NCBI GenBank assembly: GCA_963704025.1 | Contig: CAVPGP010000003.1 | Span: 248,001 to 312,000, forward strand | Reading direction: 5' to 3' | DNA: 64,000 nucleotides | Source of the DNA: CAVPGP01 sp963704025 | GTDB lineage: Bacteria; Actinomycetota; Thermoleophilia; Gaiellales; Gaiellaceae | In this document: in pieces, positions 34,717 to 44,532 of the stretch | How positions within the stretch are numbered: position 1 is the first letter of the stretch | Layout: each line of letters starts with the position of its first letter | Made by a program: the position numbers and the translations under genes | Notes under the pieces: generated by a model | What the model saw: only the letters and a program-made list of their open reading frames with translations | Database searches by the model: none | Told to the model about the DNA's origin: nothing

Positions 34717-36093
34717 GTGAAGCTCAACCGGAAGCAGGTCCTCGCCGGCGCCGCCGGCGCCGCGCTCGGCGCGGCGGGCATCTACGAGCTGGTCGACCAG
34801 CTGGCGGGCTCGCCCGCGCGCACGCCCGCCGTCGCCGCCCGCGGGCCTGAGCAGCACCTGCTCGGGGGCGTGCGCGAGGTGACGGACAACGGCGTCGAGG
34901 TGCTCGTGCCGCCGCTCCACCACCAGGTCGTCACCGCCCGGGTGAACGTCGATCCGGCCGACCTCGGCGACGCGAAGGCGTCGCTCGAGCGCGTGCTCGC
35001 CGGCCTGGACGCCGACTACCCGGAGACGCCGGCCGGCCTCGGCGTCACCGTGGCGTGGGGGAAGCCGTACTTCGACCGGCTCGTCGCCGCGCAGGCGGCG
35101 ACGCACCTGCCGTGGGACCGGCGCGCGCGGAAGGCGGCGCTCCTCGATGCGATCCGTTTCCCAAGCGATCCGGAGGAGACCGTCCTGGAGCAGAACGAGG
35201 TCGCGATCCTGCTCCGCAGCGACTCCCTGGACCGCGTGGGCGAAGCGTGGCAGCGGATCGACGGCGCCGGCGTGCTCGCGCCGACCTCGATCCGCAAGGG
35301 CTTCGCCGGCGGCGGCTTCGACGGCAAGACGAGCCTCCCCAAGCAGATGGCCGTCGCGGCCGGCGTGCCCGGCGCGGATCTGATCCCCCAGACCTCGGAG
35401 CTCTTCCTCGGGTTCACGTCGACGCAGAAGGCCGGCCTCGGGCCTGCGCGGATCGCGAACCTCGAGACGCTCGGGTACGCCGACCTGCGCGGCGGCTACT
35501 TCCGCGGCGGCACCCATATGCACCTCTCGCACATCGAGGAGGACCTCGAGGCGTGGTTCCTCAACTTCGACTTCCGCGAGCGCGTCGACACGGCGTTCAG
35601 GCCGAACCTCGACGTCGCCGACGGGACGCAGACCGTCCCGCAGGAGCCGGACGACGTGGCCACGAGCGCGCAGATCCGCCGCGACTTCAAGACCAGCGGC
35701 CGGATGGGGCACAGCGCCTCGATCCAGGTCACGTCGCGGCTGCAGCAGGACGTCGTCGCCGACGACGGCACCGTCTTCCCGAAGGGAACGGCGATCCCGC
35801 AGCGCGCCGACTTCAACACGCTCGACAACCCGTTCTTCTGGAGCGCCGAGGCCGGGATCGTGCAGCCCACCCCGCTGCCGGGCGTGCACTTCGTCGTCTT
35901 CAACCCCACGAGCGACGACTTCCACCGCAACCGGCTCGCCATGGACGGGGTCTTCCCGGACGGGAAGCTGCCGTTCCAGCCGCGGGCCCGCGGTCAGGGC
36001 TTCAACGCCGTGCTGCGGACGACGCACCGCCAGAACTTCCTCGTGCCGCCGCGGCGGCACCGCTCGTTCCCGCTGGCGGAGCTCAGGGCCTGA
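34717..36093 (+). CDS. DUF7405-type protein, Dyp-peroxidase-like, with N-terminal signal
   Basis: 458 residues. The N-terminus (KLNRKQVLAGAAGAALGAAG) has a weak Tat-like hydrophobic signal. The rest matches the pattern I associate with DUF7405 Dyp-related proteins: LHHQVVTARVNVD, LGVTVAWGKPYFDRLV, LEQNEVAILLRSDSLDRVGEA, GFAGGGFDGKTSLPKQMA, ELFLGFTSTQKAGLG, GGTHMHLSHIEEDLEAWF, GRMGHSASIQVTSRL and NFLVPPRRHRSFPL. Dyp peroxidases bind heme, but the canonical GxxDG and proximal His are not recognisable with confidence. GTG start at 34717. Its adjacent lipoprotein may be a partner. Confidence 0.6.
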   Translation: MKLNRKQVLAGAAGAALGAAGIYELVDQLAGSPARTPAVAARGPEQHLLGGVREVTDNGVEVLVPPLHHQVVTARVNVDPADLGDAKASLERVLAGLDADYPETPAGLGVTVAWGKPYFDRLVAAQAATHLPWDRRARKAALLDAIRFPSDPEETVLEQNEVAILLRSDSLDRVGEAWQRIDGAGVLAPTSIRKGFAGGGFDGKTSLPKQMAVAAGVPGADLIPQTSELFLGFTSTQKAGLGPARIANLETLGYADLRGGYFRGGTHMHLSHIEEDLEAWFLNFDFRERVDTAFRPNLDVADGTQTVPQEPDDVATSAQIRRDFKTSGRMGHSASIQVTSRLQQDVVADDGTVFPKGTAIPQRADFNTLDNPFFWSAEAGIVQPTPLPGVHFVVFNPTSDDFHRNRLAMDGVFPDGKLPFQPRARGQGFNAVLRTTHRQNFLVPPRRHRSFPLAELRA

Positions 36094-36239
36094 GCTGCAG
36101 GACCTCAGCGGCTGGTGCCCGCGCGTTCCCGGGGCACCGGTCGGGGTGCGGGGCCGGAGGGGACAGTATGGGTGATACGGCCCCGGAGAGCCCCGCCCCA
36201 GAGAGCAACGTGCCGCGAGCGGTGCCAGGCGGCTCCGGA

Positions 36240-36256
36240 GGCCGGCTTCGCCGGCC
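36240..36256. repeat. GGCCGGC-TTC-GCCGGCC hairpin
   Basis: A 7-bp GC stem with a TTC loop in the 190-nt gap before the next glycosyltransferase. The same stem with a TTT loop occurs at 42772-42788 and 42951-42967 in the tRNA duplication. No T-tract follows, so it is not a standard terminator. Confidence 0.5.
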
Positions 36257-36283
36257 GGGAGGAGACGCCGGCCGGGGGCGCGC

Positions 36284-38179
36284 GTGACCTTTGCGGCAGG
36301 GCTTGTCGTCCTGCTGCTCGGGCTCGGCGGGATTGCCGCCACGGCTGCCCTCGTGGCGCTCGCGCTGCGCCCGGACGGCACCGCCTGGTTCCTGCTCGCG
36401 ACCTACGTGCTCGGCTGCGCGGAGGTGCTGCTGCTGACGCAGCTGCTCTCGCTCGTGCACGGTGTCGGCCGGTACGAGTACCTCCTCGCCGAGCTGCTGC
36501 TTCTGGCCGCCGCCGTCTGGCTCTGGCGCCGCGAAGGGGCACCGCGGCCCCCGCGGCCGCAGCTGCGGTTCCTGCTCGAGCACAGGCTCGTCGGCGCGCT
36601 CGCCGCGGTCGTCTCGCTCGCCCTGCTCTACGAGCTCTTCATCGTCCTGACGACGCCGCCGAACACGTGGGACTCGCTCTCGTACCACCTGCCGCGGGCT
36701 GTCGAGTGGTTCCAGCGTCACGGGGTCGAGTACATCCCGAACGCGGCGACGGAGCGGATGAACGCGTTCCAGCCGAACGCGGAGATGCTGATCCTGTACG
36801 TCTTCGCGGTCGCCCGCAACGACCTGCTCGCCGAGCTGTCGCAGTGGCTTGCCGGCTGCGCCGTGCTCGTCGCCGTCTACGGGATCGCGCGCCGCGCGGG
36901 CGCCGAGCGGCCGGCCGCCGCGTTCGCCGGCCTCCTGACGCTGACGCTCTCGGAGTTCGCGCTCGAGTCGGTGACGACGCAGAACGACCTGGTGGTGGCG
37001 TCGTTCGCGGCCGCGTGCGCCTACTTCGCGCTCGGCGACCGGAGGCAGGACGCCGCGCTCGCGGGCGTCGCGCTGGGCGCGGCGCTCGGCACGAAGCTGA
37101 CCGTCGCCCTCGCGCTGCCGGCGCTCGTGCTGCTCGCGTATGTCTCCGGCGGCGGCCGGCGCGTCCTCCGCATCGGCGTCGCGACCGCGGTCGCCTTCCT
37201 GGCGATCGGCTTCTACGGCTTCGGGCTCAACCTCGTCGAGACCGGGAAGCTGCTCGGTGACGCGCCGGAGGCGACCGCCCTGCAGCCGGAGCGGACCGTG
37301 GGCGGCACGGTCTCCACGATGGCGCGTGTCGGCTTCGACACGATCGACCTCTCCGGCTACCGGACCGAGCGCTCGCGGCTCGAGCCGATCGAGCGTGCAG
37401 GCAAGTGGACGTTCGACCGCCTGCACATCCCCGTCAACCCGCCGGAGTCGACGCTGACGACCTTCCAGTTCTCGATCAACACCGCCTCGGAGGAGGACAA
37501 CTCGTATTTCGGCCCGCTCGGGTTCCTGCTGCTCCTGCCGCTCTGCCTCGCCGTGCTGGTGCTGGGGGCGCTGCGGCGCGTCCGGCCCGTCTGGGTCGTC
37601 CTCGCCGCGTCGCTCCCGCTCTACGTCCTGGGCGTCGCGCTGGCCTACCGCTACAACGTCTGGATCGGGCGCTTCATGCTGACGCCTGCCGCGCTCGCGA
37701 TGCCGCTCGTCGCGCTCCTGTACCGCTTCCGGCTGCTGGCCGCGCTCGCCGCGGCCGTGGGGGTGCTGACGCTCTTCTACGCCCACGCCTACAGCGACAC
37801 GAAGCCGGCCGGCCTGAACGGCACGGTGCCGGTCTGGAAGCAGAGCCGCGCCGACGCGATCGCAGTTCGCTTCGGCGCCATGCGGAAGACGCTGATCGCG
37901 ACCGACCAGGTGATCCCCGACGACGCCACGATCCTCGCCGTCGTCGGCGAGAACGACTTCATCTACGCGCTCTACGGGCCGAAGCTGACCCGCCGCCTCG
38001 TCACCGTGCATCCGCAGGACGTCGGCTGGCCGAAGTTCCAGCGCCTGCTTCGCCTCGCGGACGACGCCGGCGCGGGTTGGATCGTCGACGACGGCGTCAT
38101 TCCCGTGGGCCAGTCGGACCGCTGGGAAGTCGTCTCCTACTTCGACGACAATGGCTGGACGCTGCTCCGGCGGCGTTGA
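36284..38179 (+). CDS. polytopic GT-C type membrane glycosyltransferase
   Basis: 631 residues with about 12 hydrophobic helices. Between the first helices is LTTPPNTWDSLSYHLPRAVEWF, where Asp and Tyr-His match the catalytic loop of GT39/GT83-type enzymes, then FQPNAEMLILYVFAVARND and AALAGVALGAALGTKLTVALALP. The soluble C-terminal part (VIPDDATILAVVGENDFIYALY) resembles that of the gene at 30995, so the two may be paralogues. Predicted to move a sugar from a lipid carrier to an extracytoplasmic acceptor. GTG start; no clear promoter. Confidence 0.75.
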   Translation: MTFAAGLVVLLLGLGGIAATAALVALALRPDGTAWFLLATYVLGCAEVLLLTQLLSLVHGVGRYEYLLAELLLLAAAVWLWRREGAPRPPRPQLRFLLEHRLVGALAAVVSLALLYELFIVLTTPPNTWDSLSYHLPRAVEWFQRHGVEYIPNAATERMNAFQPNAEMLILYVFAVARNDLLAELSQWLAGCAVLVAVYGIARRAGAERPAAAFAGLLTLTLSEFALESVTTQNDLVVASFAAACAYFALGDRRQDAALAGVALGAALGTKLTVALALPALVLLAYVSGGGRRVLRIGVATAVAFLAIGFYGFGLNLVETGKLLGDAPEATALQPERTVGGTVSTMARVGFDTIDLSGYRTERSRLEPIERAGKWTFDRLHIPVNPPESTLTTFQFSINTASEEDNSYFGPLGFLLLLPLCLAVLVLGALRRVRPVWVVLAASLPLYVLGVALAYRYNVWIGRFMLTPAALAMPLVALLYRFRLLAALAAAVGVLTLFYAHAYSDTKPAGLNGTVPVWKQSRADAIAVRFGAMRKTLIATDQVIPDDATILAVVGENDFIYALYGPKLTRRLVTVHPQDVGWPKFQRLLRLADDAGAGWIVDDGVIPVGQSDRWEVVSYFDDNGWTLLRRR

Positions 38180-38192
38180 GCTGGACGCCGGC

Positions 38193-39233
<1,041 letters not shown>

Positions 39234-39314
39234 CGCGCCTGAGTCTAGAGAGGTGGGCCCCGGTGCGGAGCACGCCTTCTGCACGATTCCACGCGGCGAC
39301 GGTAGGTTGCGCCC

Positions 39315-40799
39315 GTGAAGCAGAGGACCTGGCGCACTGTCCTCGTGGCCGCCGGCGCGGTCCTCGCCGCAGCCGCCCTCGGCTGGCTCGCCTGGACGTG
39401 GTACGACAGCCGGCTCCCGGGGACGTACAACGTCATGGACTACGGCCGCCTCGACGGCGGCGGTGGCCCCGCGTCCGCGAGCGACGTGCATCGGCATCAC
39501 CCGGGCGGCGCGAGCGTCGCCTCCCTGGTCGGGCCGCCCGGACGGCCCGACGTCCGCTTCCGGCTGACGGCCCGCCACGCGAGGGTGCGGCTCCCGTCCG
39601 GGACGGCCGTCGACGCCTTGACCTTCGACGGCCGGCTGCCCGGACCGGAGCTCAGGGTGCACCAGGCCGACCTCGTCGAGGTCGACCTCCGCAACGCCGA
39701 CGTCGAGGAGGGCGTGACGATCCACTGGCACGGTGTCGACGTCCCCGACGCGGAGGACGGCGTTGCGGGCGTGACGCAGGACGCGGTCCTCCCGGGCGGC
39801 CGCTATGTGTACCGCTTCCGCGCGAAGCAGGTCGGGACGTTCTGGTACCACACGCACCAGTCCTCCTCGGAGGAGGTCCGGCGCGGCCTCTTCGGCGCCT
39901 TCGTGATCGAGCCCCGGCGGGCGCCGGACCGCCGGGCCCTCGATCTGATCGTCGCCTCGCACGACGTCGAGGGCACCCAAACCCTGAACGGCCGTGACGG
40001 CCTCCAGCGGCGCGCGGTTGCGCCTGGCACGCGCGTCCGGCTCCGGCTCGTCAACACCGACAACCTTCCGGAGCGCTTCACGCTGGCGGGGACGCCGTTC
40101 CGCCTCGTCGCCGTCGACGGCACCGACCTGAACGGGCCGCAACCGGCCACCGGCGAGACGCTGGAGCTCGCCGGCGGCGGCCGCCACGACGTCGCCTTCA
40201 CCATGCTCTCCCATCCGGTCGAGCTCGACGTCGAGAACACTCCGGCAGCGCTCGTGCTCAGCCCGGACGGCGAGGGCCGGCCGGCGAGGGCAGAGCCCGG
40301 GCCGACGCTCGACCTGCTGCGCTACGGGCATCCGGCGCCGACGCCGTTCGGCCGGTCGACGCGCTTCGACCGGCGGTTCGTGTTCAAGATCGGGCGCAAG
40401 CCCGGCTTCCTCGACGGCACGCCCGGCATGCAGCGGACGATCAACGGCGGCATCTATCCCGACGTGCCGGTGTTCGTCGTCCGGCGCGGCGAGCTTGTCG
40501 CCGTGACGATCGCGAACACGACGAAGGCCGTCCACCCGATGCACCTCCACGGCCACCACATGCTCGTCCTCAGCCGGAACGGCGACCCGTCGACGGGAAG
40601 CCCGTGGTGGAGCGATACGTTGTCCGTCCGCCCGGGCGAGCGCTACGAGGTCGCGTTCCGCGCGGACAACCCCGGCATCTGGATGGACCACTGCCACAAC
40701 CTCCGCCACGCCGCCCAGGGGCTGACGATGCATGTCGCATACGCGGGCTTCACGACCCCGTATTCCGTCGGCGGGGCGCAGCACAACCACCCCGAGTGA
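39315..40799 (+). CDS. multicopper oxidase
   Basis: 494 residues, membrane-anchored (VLVAAGAVLAAAALGWLAW). Copper ligands are in the expected order: IHWHGVDVPD and TFWYHTHQSS for type 2/3, then HPMHLHGHHM and DHCHNLRHAAQGL near the C-terminus, with the type 1 His-Cys-His-x3-(His/Met) site. GIYPDVPVFVVRRGE is the linker before the last domain. Members oxidise phenols, Mn(II) or Cu(I); this one has no Met-rich loop typical of CueO, so the substrate is open. Start GTG with TAGGTT six nt upstream. Confidence 0.93.
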   Translation: MKQRTWRTVLVAAGAVLAAAALGWLAWTWYDSRLPGTYNVMDYGRLDGGGGPASASDVHRHHPGGASVASLVGPPGRPDVRFRLTARHARVRLPSGTAVDALTFDGRLPGPELRVHQADLVEVDLRNADVEEGVTIHWHGVDVPDAEDGVAGVTQDAVLPGGRYVYRFRAKQVGTFWYHTHQSSSEEVRRGLFGAFVIEPRRAPDRRALDLIVASHDVEGTQTLNGRDGLQRRAVAPGTRVRLRLVNTDNLPERFTLAGTPFRLVAVDGTDLNGPQPATGETLELAGGGRHDVAFTMLSHPVELDVENTPAALVLSPDGEGRPARAEPGPTLDLLRYGHPAPTPFGRSTRFDRRFVFKIGRKPGFLDGTPGMQRTINGGIYPDVPVFVVRRGELVAVTIANTTKAVHPMHLHGHHMLVLSRNGDPSTGSPWWSDTLSVRPGERYEVAFRADNPGIWMDHCHNLRHAAQGLTMHVAYAGFTTPYSVGGAQHNHPE

Positions 40800-40805
40800 C
40801 CAGGG

Positions 40806-41222
40806 CTACGTGGTGACGGCCGCGGGCGCGGCCTCGCCTCTCGAGCGCCAGGCGTTGTAAGTGAGCGTCGCGGTGAGGGCGAAGATGACGAGCGCGTTGA
40901 TCGGGTGGAACGAGCCCGTCACCGGGTTCTCGGTGCCACCCCAGGCGAGCACCAGCTGCAGGATCAGGAGCCCGAACAGCGCTCCCGTCCGCTTCCGCTC
41001 CACGCCTCCGATCAGCGCGACGATCAGCAGGATCAGGCCGAGCAGGATGACGAGGTACCCGAAGCCCGCGTGGAGGCCGAAGACGTCGTCGAACTTGTCC
41101 TCGTTGACCGTTCCGCCGTCGACGTCGTTCGCGACGCTGAACGCGCCGTAGCCCGCGAAGCCGACCTGCACGACCACCGCGATGAACACGAGCGTGACCA
41201 GGTAGCGGTAAACCGCGCTCAT
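40806..41222 (-). CDS. four-helix membrane protein, possibly DUF6220-like
   Basis: 138 residues and four hydrophobic helices: VYRYLVTLVFIAVVVQVGFA, LVILLGLILLIVALIGG, GALFGLLILQLVLAW and INALVIFALTATLTYNAW. Conserved-looking His occur in DVFGLHAGFGYLV and in GSFHPINALV, facing the same side, which could bind heme or a metal; that is inference. ATG at 41220-41222 is preceded by GAAGGGTGGG. It lies convergent with the multicopper oxidase gene, with only six nt between them. Confidence 0.6.
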   Translation of the reverse strand: MSAVYRYLVTLVFIAVVVQVGFAGYGAFSVANDVDGGTVNEDKFDDVFGLHAGFGYLVILLGLILLIVALIGGVERKRTGALFGLLILQLVLAWGGTENPVTGSFHPINALVIFALTATLTYNAWRSRGEAAPAAVTT

Positions 41223-41487
41223 CCCCACCCTTCAGGTTGCTGACCGGTGGGACCCTACGACCCAGGCCCGCCGGAGTGCAACTGCCTCGAATCCGGTTCG
41301 TCGGCCGGCGCCTTGGCCCTCCGCAAAGGCAGGCCCCGCAGTGAAATCCGTTCGCCTCGAAGCTCCTCGCCTCGCGCGCGTCGCGCGTCGGTGGATCGCG
41401 GGCTCTGGGCCGGGTCCCGTCTGCGGGGCCAGTCGAGAACAGTCTACTCCGTTCTCGCCCGACAACTCGTCGGGCGAGAAAATCAGC
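41223..41487. other. intergenic region with inverted repeats
   Basis: No convincing ORF. A perfect 10-bp stem CTCGCCCGAC / GTCGGGCGAG with loop AACTC lies at 41454-41478, just downstream of the small coiled-coil gene on the minus strand. A second pair, CGAGAAC-N10-GTTCTCG (41434-41457), overlaps it. The first could end transcription from the minus strand but lacks a U-tract. No protein-binding site was recognised. Confidence 0.4.
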
Positions 41488-41748
41488 TCACCGCTCGGGG
41501 GCCTCCAGCGAGGCGTCTCGCCGCCGCATGGCCTCGTAGACCTTGTCCCAGTGGTCGGAGATCTCCTGCAGCGCGCGGGCGGTGGTCAGCGCGGCGTCCT
41601 CCAGGCGGTCGTCGACCCGCTCGACCTCGGCCAGGCGCCGCTCCATGCTCGCGAGCAGCTCCTCGAGCCCGCCGACGCGCTCGCCCAGGGCGTGCGCCAG
41701 CTCGCCTAGGGCGCTCAACTCCTGCGCGATCAACTCGTAGTCCTTCAT
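41488..41748 (-). CDS. short coiled-coil protein
   Basis: 86 residues, highly charged, no Cys. The heptad-rich sequence LGELAHALGERVGGLEELLASMERRLAEVE and DRLEDAALTTARALQEISDHW predicts a long coiled coil. Unknown function; it may be a scaffold or a cytoplasmic partner of another protein. The start is at 41746-41748. A 14-bp direct repeat (CGGCAGCCGTTCCG, on the plus strand at 41750-41763 and 41768-41781) lies just upstream. Confidence 0.55.
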   Translation of the reverse strand: MKDYELIAQELSALGELAHALGERVGGLEELLASMERRLAEVERVDDRLEDAALTTARALQEISDHWDKVYEAMRRRDASLEAPER

Positions 41749-42065
41749 ACGGCAGCCGTTCCGCACGCGGCAGCCGTTCCGACATCCGACGCGCGAACCA
41801 AGTCTAGAGCCTGGATGGCGGAGCGTGTGACGGCACGCGCCTATGTTTCGGGAAAGCGCAGTTCGAGGAGTCCTTGAGTCACGTTGCCCCGCCGAGATAG
41901 CGTCCTCGGCCCTCGACCACGGCACGAGGGCCAGCCTGTGAGAGCTCGTGACGAGTACGTGTTGGCAATTCGGCTCCGTGGATCCCCGGATTCCCGTCCT
42001 CGCGGCAGAGGCCTACGCTCACGGGTCAGCGATCCTCTGCCGAGGAGACACCCATCACACTGGAG
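41749..42065 (+). promoter_or_regulatory. 317-nt divergent intergenic region
   Basis: No gene is seen. It contains the two 14-bp direct repeats (41750-41781, 18-bp period) and a long-range stem CGGCAGAGG / CCTCTGCCG (42003-42011 with 42034-42042) whose loop includes TACGCT. The stem ends 23 nt before the GTG of the secreted protein and could control it. Composition is less GC-rich than the surroundings. Confidence 0.4.
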
Positions 42066-42590
42066 GTGCTCAAGCTGAGAATCTCACGGATCGCCCTCGC
42101 AGGCGCCGTGCTTGGCGCGACGCTGGTCGCGCCCGCCGCTGCCGAGCCGGTCGCCCCCCAGGTCGAGCAGACCGGGTTCGCCCTTGTGGTCGGCCAGGGC
42201 ACCGTCGCCAACAAGTTTGGCCAGAGCTACCGCATCGATGTGTTCGTAGTCCGCCTGTCGGACGGCAGCGTCAGCGGGGTGTATCGCCACGGCGGGGCCG
42301 GAGGCACGGTCGTCGCGGCGCGCTGCGTGCGCATAGAGGCCGGCCGTGCACTCGTCGGCGGCATCATCGTCCAGTCGTCGATCCCCCAGGAGATCGGCAT
42401 GGGCGCCGCCCTTGCCGTCGACGATCGAGGGCGTTTGGGACGCCCCCTGAACGACCGGATCATCTCCGGCATCGGGCCGCCTACGAACCTGTGCTCGTTC
42501 TCGCCAGCGCAAATCGCAGGGCCGTGGGACGACGTCGTTAGCGGGGACTTTGCGATCCTCGCCGCGCCGTTCCGCGTGACTGCGACGTAG
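42066..42590 (+). CDS. secreted protein of unknown function
   Basis: 174 residues. The signal peptide RISRIALAGAVLGATLVAPAAA is followed by a mature part that reads FALVVGQGTVANKFGQSYRID, FVVRLSDGSVSGVYRHGGAGG and a Cys pair (RCVRIE, NLCSFSP). The first GTG is at 42066; GGAGG at 42062-42066 would fit a CTG at 42075 better, so the start is uncertain. The pattern of beta strands suggests a small extracellular beta barrel. No family is recognised. Confidence 0.55.
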   Translation: MLKLRISRIALAGAVLGATLVAPAAAEPVAPQVEQTGFALVVGQGTVANKFGQSYRIDVFVVRLSDGSVSGVYRHGGAGGTVVAARCVRIEAGRALVGGIIVQSSIPQEIGMGAALAVDDRGRLGRPLNDRIISGIGPPTNLCSFSPAQIAGPWDDVVSGDFAILAAPFRVTAT

Positions 42591-42606
42591 ACCTGCGTCT
42601 GAGTTC

Positions 42607-42642
42607 GCGCCCTCACGCGCGCTGACTGTCGCGTGAGGGCGC
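42607..42642. terminator. 13-bp stem between the secreted-protein gene and tRNA-Leu
   Basis: GCGCCCTCACGCG / CGCGTGAGGGCGC pair perfectly around a 10-nt loop. The stem sits between two convergent transcripts, so it could end both. There is no T-tract. Confidence 0.55.
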
Positions 42643-42650
42643 CGCGTTCC

Positions 42651-42737
42651 TGGTGCCGAAGGTGGGAATCGAACCCACACTCCCCGAAGGGAACCGGATT
42701 TTGAGTCCGGCGCGTCTGCCAATTCCGCCACTTCGGC
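42651..42737 (-). tRNA. tRNA-Leu (anticodon CAA)
   Basis: 87 nt including an encoded CCA end. Acceptor stem GCCGAAG / CTTCGGC with discriminator A, D-arm GTGGCGGAATTGGCAGAC, anticodon stem CCGGA-loop CTCAAAA-TCCGG giving CAA, a long class II variable arm (TTCCCTTCGGGGAG) and the T-arm GTGGGTTCGATTCCCAC. It reads UUG, a rare leucine codon in such GC-rich DNA. Its 5' third is duplicated in the tandem repeat that follows. Confidence 0.95.
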
Positions 42738-43074
42738 CGGCTCGCTGAATGGTACTCGGCGTCTCGCCGGGGGCCGGCTTTGCCGGCCTCCGAGCGGGTC
42801 GTCCGGCCACTCGTCTGGGTGTTCCGCAGCCTGCGCAGCCGATAAGGAGGGGGCTCACGGGGGAACCATGGTTCACCCGTGCTCTCCGGCGCGTCTGCCA
42901 ATTCCGCCACTTCGGCCGGCTCGCTGAATGGTACTCGGCGTCTCGCCGGGGGCCGGCTTTGCCGGCCTCCGAGCGGGTCGTCCGGTCACTCGTCTGGGTG
43001 CTCCGCAGCCTGCGCAGCCGAGGAAGGAGGGGGCGCACGGGGGAACCATGGGTTCACCCGTGCTCTCCGGCGCG
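42706..43074. repeat. 180-bp tandem duplication containing the 5' third of tRNA-Leu
   Basis: Unit 1 is 42706-42884, unit 2 is 42885-43065, and a 9-bp stub of a third follows. They are nearly identical (a few substitutions and 1-2 bp length changes). Each unit begins inside the tRNA anticodon stem and contains the tRNA 5' end (minus strand), GGCCGGC-TTT-GCCGGCC, a polypurine AGGAGGGGG, and GGGGGAACCATGG. Unit 2 therefore ends with a truncated tRNA fragment (42885-42916). It fills the gap between the tRNA and livJ. Confidence 0.85.
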
Positions 43075-43152
43075 CGGCGGGTGCCGCTTGCACGCGTGGC
43101 GCTGAAAGCCGGATACTGGCCCTCGCATCGTCAGAGAGTCAGGAGGACTGTT

Positions 43153-44481
43153 TTGAAGAAAGGTGCGTACCTAGGCCTGCTCGCACTCGCGGCTGGGCTC
43201 TCGCTCGTCGCGGCGGGCTGCGGCGGCGGGGACAAGGGCAGCGAGGGCACGACCGCGGCATCGAGCGGAGGAGGGAACGCAACGGCTCTGCCTGCGTCCT
43301 CCTGCTCGGCGATCTACTTCGAGGGCGGAGGCTCGCCCGATCTGATCATCGCTTCGGATCTGCCGCTCCAGGGCGCCGGTCGTACGCAGACGGTCCAGAT
43401 GACCCAGGCGATCAAGTTCATCCTCAAGCAGAACAAGTTCGAGGCGGGCGGCAAGAAGATCGGCTACCAGTCCTGCGACGACTCGACCGCTCAGGCCGGC
43501 AAGTGGGATTCGGGCAAGTGCTCGCAGAACGCGAGCGCCTACGCCGCCAACAAGAACGTGATCGGCGTGATCGGGACGTTCAACTCCGGCTGCGCCGAGA
43601 TCATCGCCCCGATCCTGAACCGGTCGTCCATCGGGATGGTCAGCCCGGCGAACACGTACGTCGGTCTCACGCACAGCGGCCCGGGCACGGCGCCCGGCGA
43701 GCCCGAGAAGTATCAGCCGACCGGCAAGAAGAACTACATCCGCATCGTCGCCGCGGACGACTTCCAGGGCGCCGCGGACGCGCAGCTGGCCAAGGACCTC
43801 GGCCTCACCTCCGTCTACATCCTCAACGACAAGGAGGCGTACGGGCAGGGCGTGGCGACGAACTCCAAGAACGCGCTCGCCAAGCTCGGAGTCAAGAACG
43901 CGGGCTTCACGGCGTGGGACGGCAAGGCCTCGAGCTACGAGGCGCTCGCCTCGAAGATCAAGGCCTCCGGGGCTGACGGCGTCTTCCTCGGCGGTCTGAT
44001 CTGCGAGAACGGCGGCAAGCTCGTCAAGGATCTGCGCGCAGGTCTCGGCCCGAACGTCGCCATCATGGCCCCTGACGGCTTCACGCCCGTCTCCGCCGTC
44101 GTCCAGGGCGCCGGCGGCGCCGCCAACGGGATGACCGTCTCCGTCGCCGGCCTTCCGAATGCACAGCTCGGCGCGACGGGCAAGCAGTTCGTGAAGGACT
44201 TCGGAGCCGAGGTCGGCAAGAACCCGGACCCGTACTCGGTCTACGCGGCGCAGGCCGCGGACGTCCTGCTCGCGGCCATCGACCGCTCGGACGGCACGCG
44301 CGCGAGCGTCGCATCCGAGCTCTTCAACACGAACGTCAAGGACGGCATCCTCGGCACGTTCTCGATCAACGCGAACGGCGACACGACCTCCAACCCGGTG
44401 ACGATCTACAAGGTGACGGGCGGCAAGCAGGTCACCTTGAAGGTCATCACGCCCTCTGCGTCCTTGGTGAAGGCCGCGTAG
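43153..44481 (+). CDS. livJ: branched-chain amino acid ABC transporter, substrate-binding lipoprotein
   Basis: 442 residues, extracytoplasmic receptor of the Liv transporter. TTG start with AGGAGG at 43141-43146. Lipobox LVAAGCGGG. The Leu/Ile/Val-binding (Peripla_BP_6) fold is shown by SDLPLQGAGRTQTVQMTQAI, IGVIGTFNSGCAEIIAPILN, VSPANTY and KNYIRIVAADDFQG, VYILNDKEAYGQGVA, ADGVFLGG. The receptor is larger than usual because of insertions, so the ligand may be another amino acid, amide or urea. It is separated from livH by a strong hairpin, which allows more receptor than permease. Confidence 0.92.
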   Translation: MKKGAYLGLLALAAGLSLVAAGCGGGDKGSEGTTAASSGGGNATALPASSCSAIYFEGGGSPDLIIASDLPLQGAGRTQTVQMTQAIKFILKQNKFEAGGKKIGYQSCDDSTAQAGKWDSGKCSQNASAYAANKNVIGVIGTFNSGCAEIIAPILNRSSIGMVSPANTYVGLTHSGPGTAPGEPEKYQPTGKKNYIRIVAADDFQGAADAQLAKDLGLTSVYILNDKEAYGQGVATNSKNALAKLGVKNAGFTAWDGKASSYEALASKIKASGADGVFLGGLICENGGKLVKDLRAGLGPNVAIMAPDGFTPVSAVVQGAGGAANGMTVSVAGLPNAQLGATGKQFVKDFGAEVGKNPDPYSVYAAQAADVLLAAIDRSDGTRASVASELFNTNVKDGILGTFSINANGDTTSNPVTIYKVTGGKQVTLKVITPSASLVKAA

Positions 44482-44490
44482 GCGCTCACT

Positions 44491-44518
44491 CGCGGGGGGA
44501 GGGCGTCCTCCCCCCGCG
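44491..44518 (+). terminator. 12-bp GC hairpin between livJ and livH
   Basis: CGCGGGGGGAGG (44491-44502), loop GCGT, CCTCCCCCCGCG (44507-44518). No U-tract follows, but such a strong stem can protect the livJ transcript end or reduce read-through. Confidence 0.55.
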
Positions 44519-44532
44519 AACCATTCAAGACC

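Noticed and set aside
42738..43152. Short coding sequences in the 180-bp tandem repeat
   Set aside because: The open frames overlap tRNA-derived DNA, have no ribosome-binding site and do not resemble proteins.
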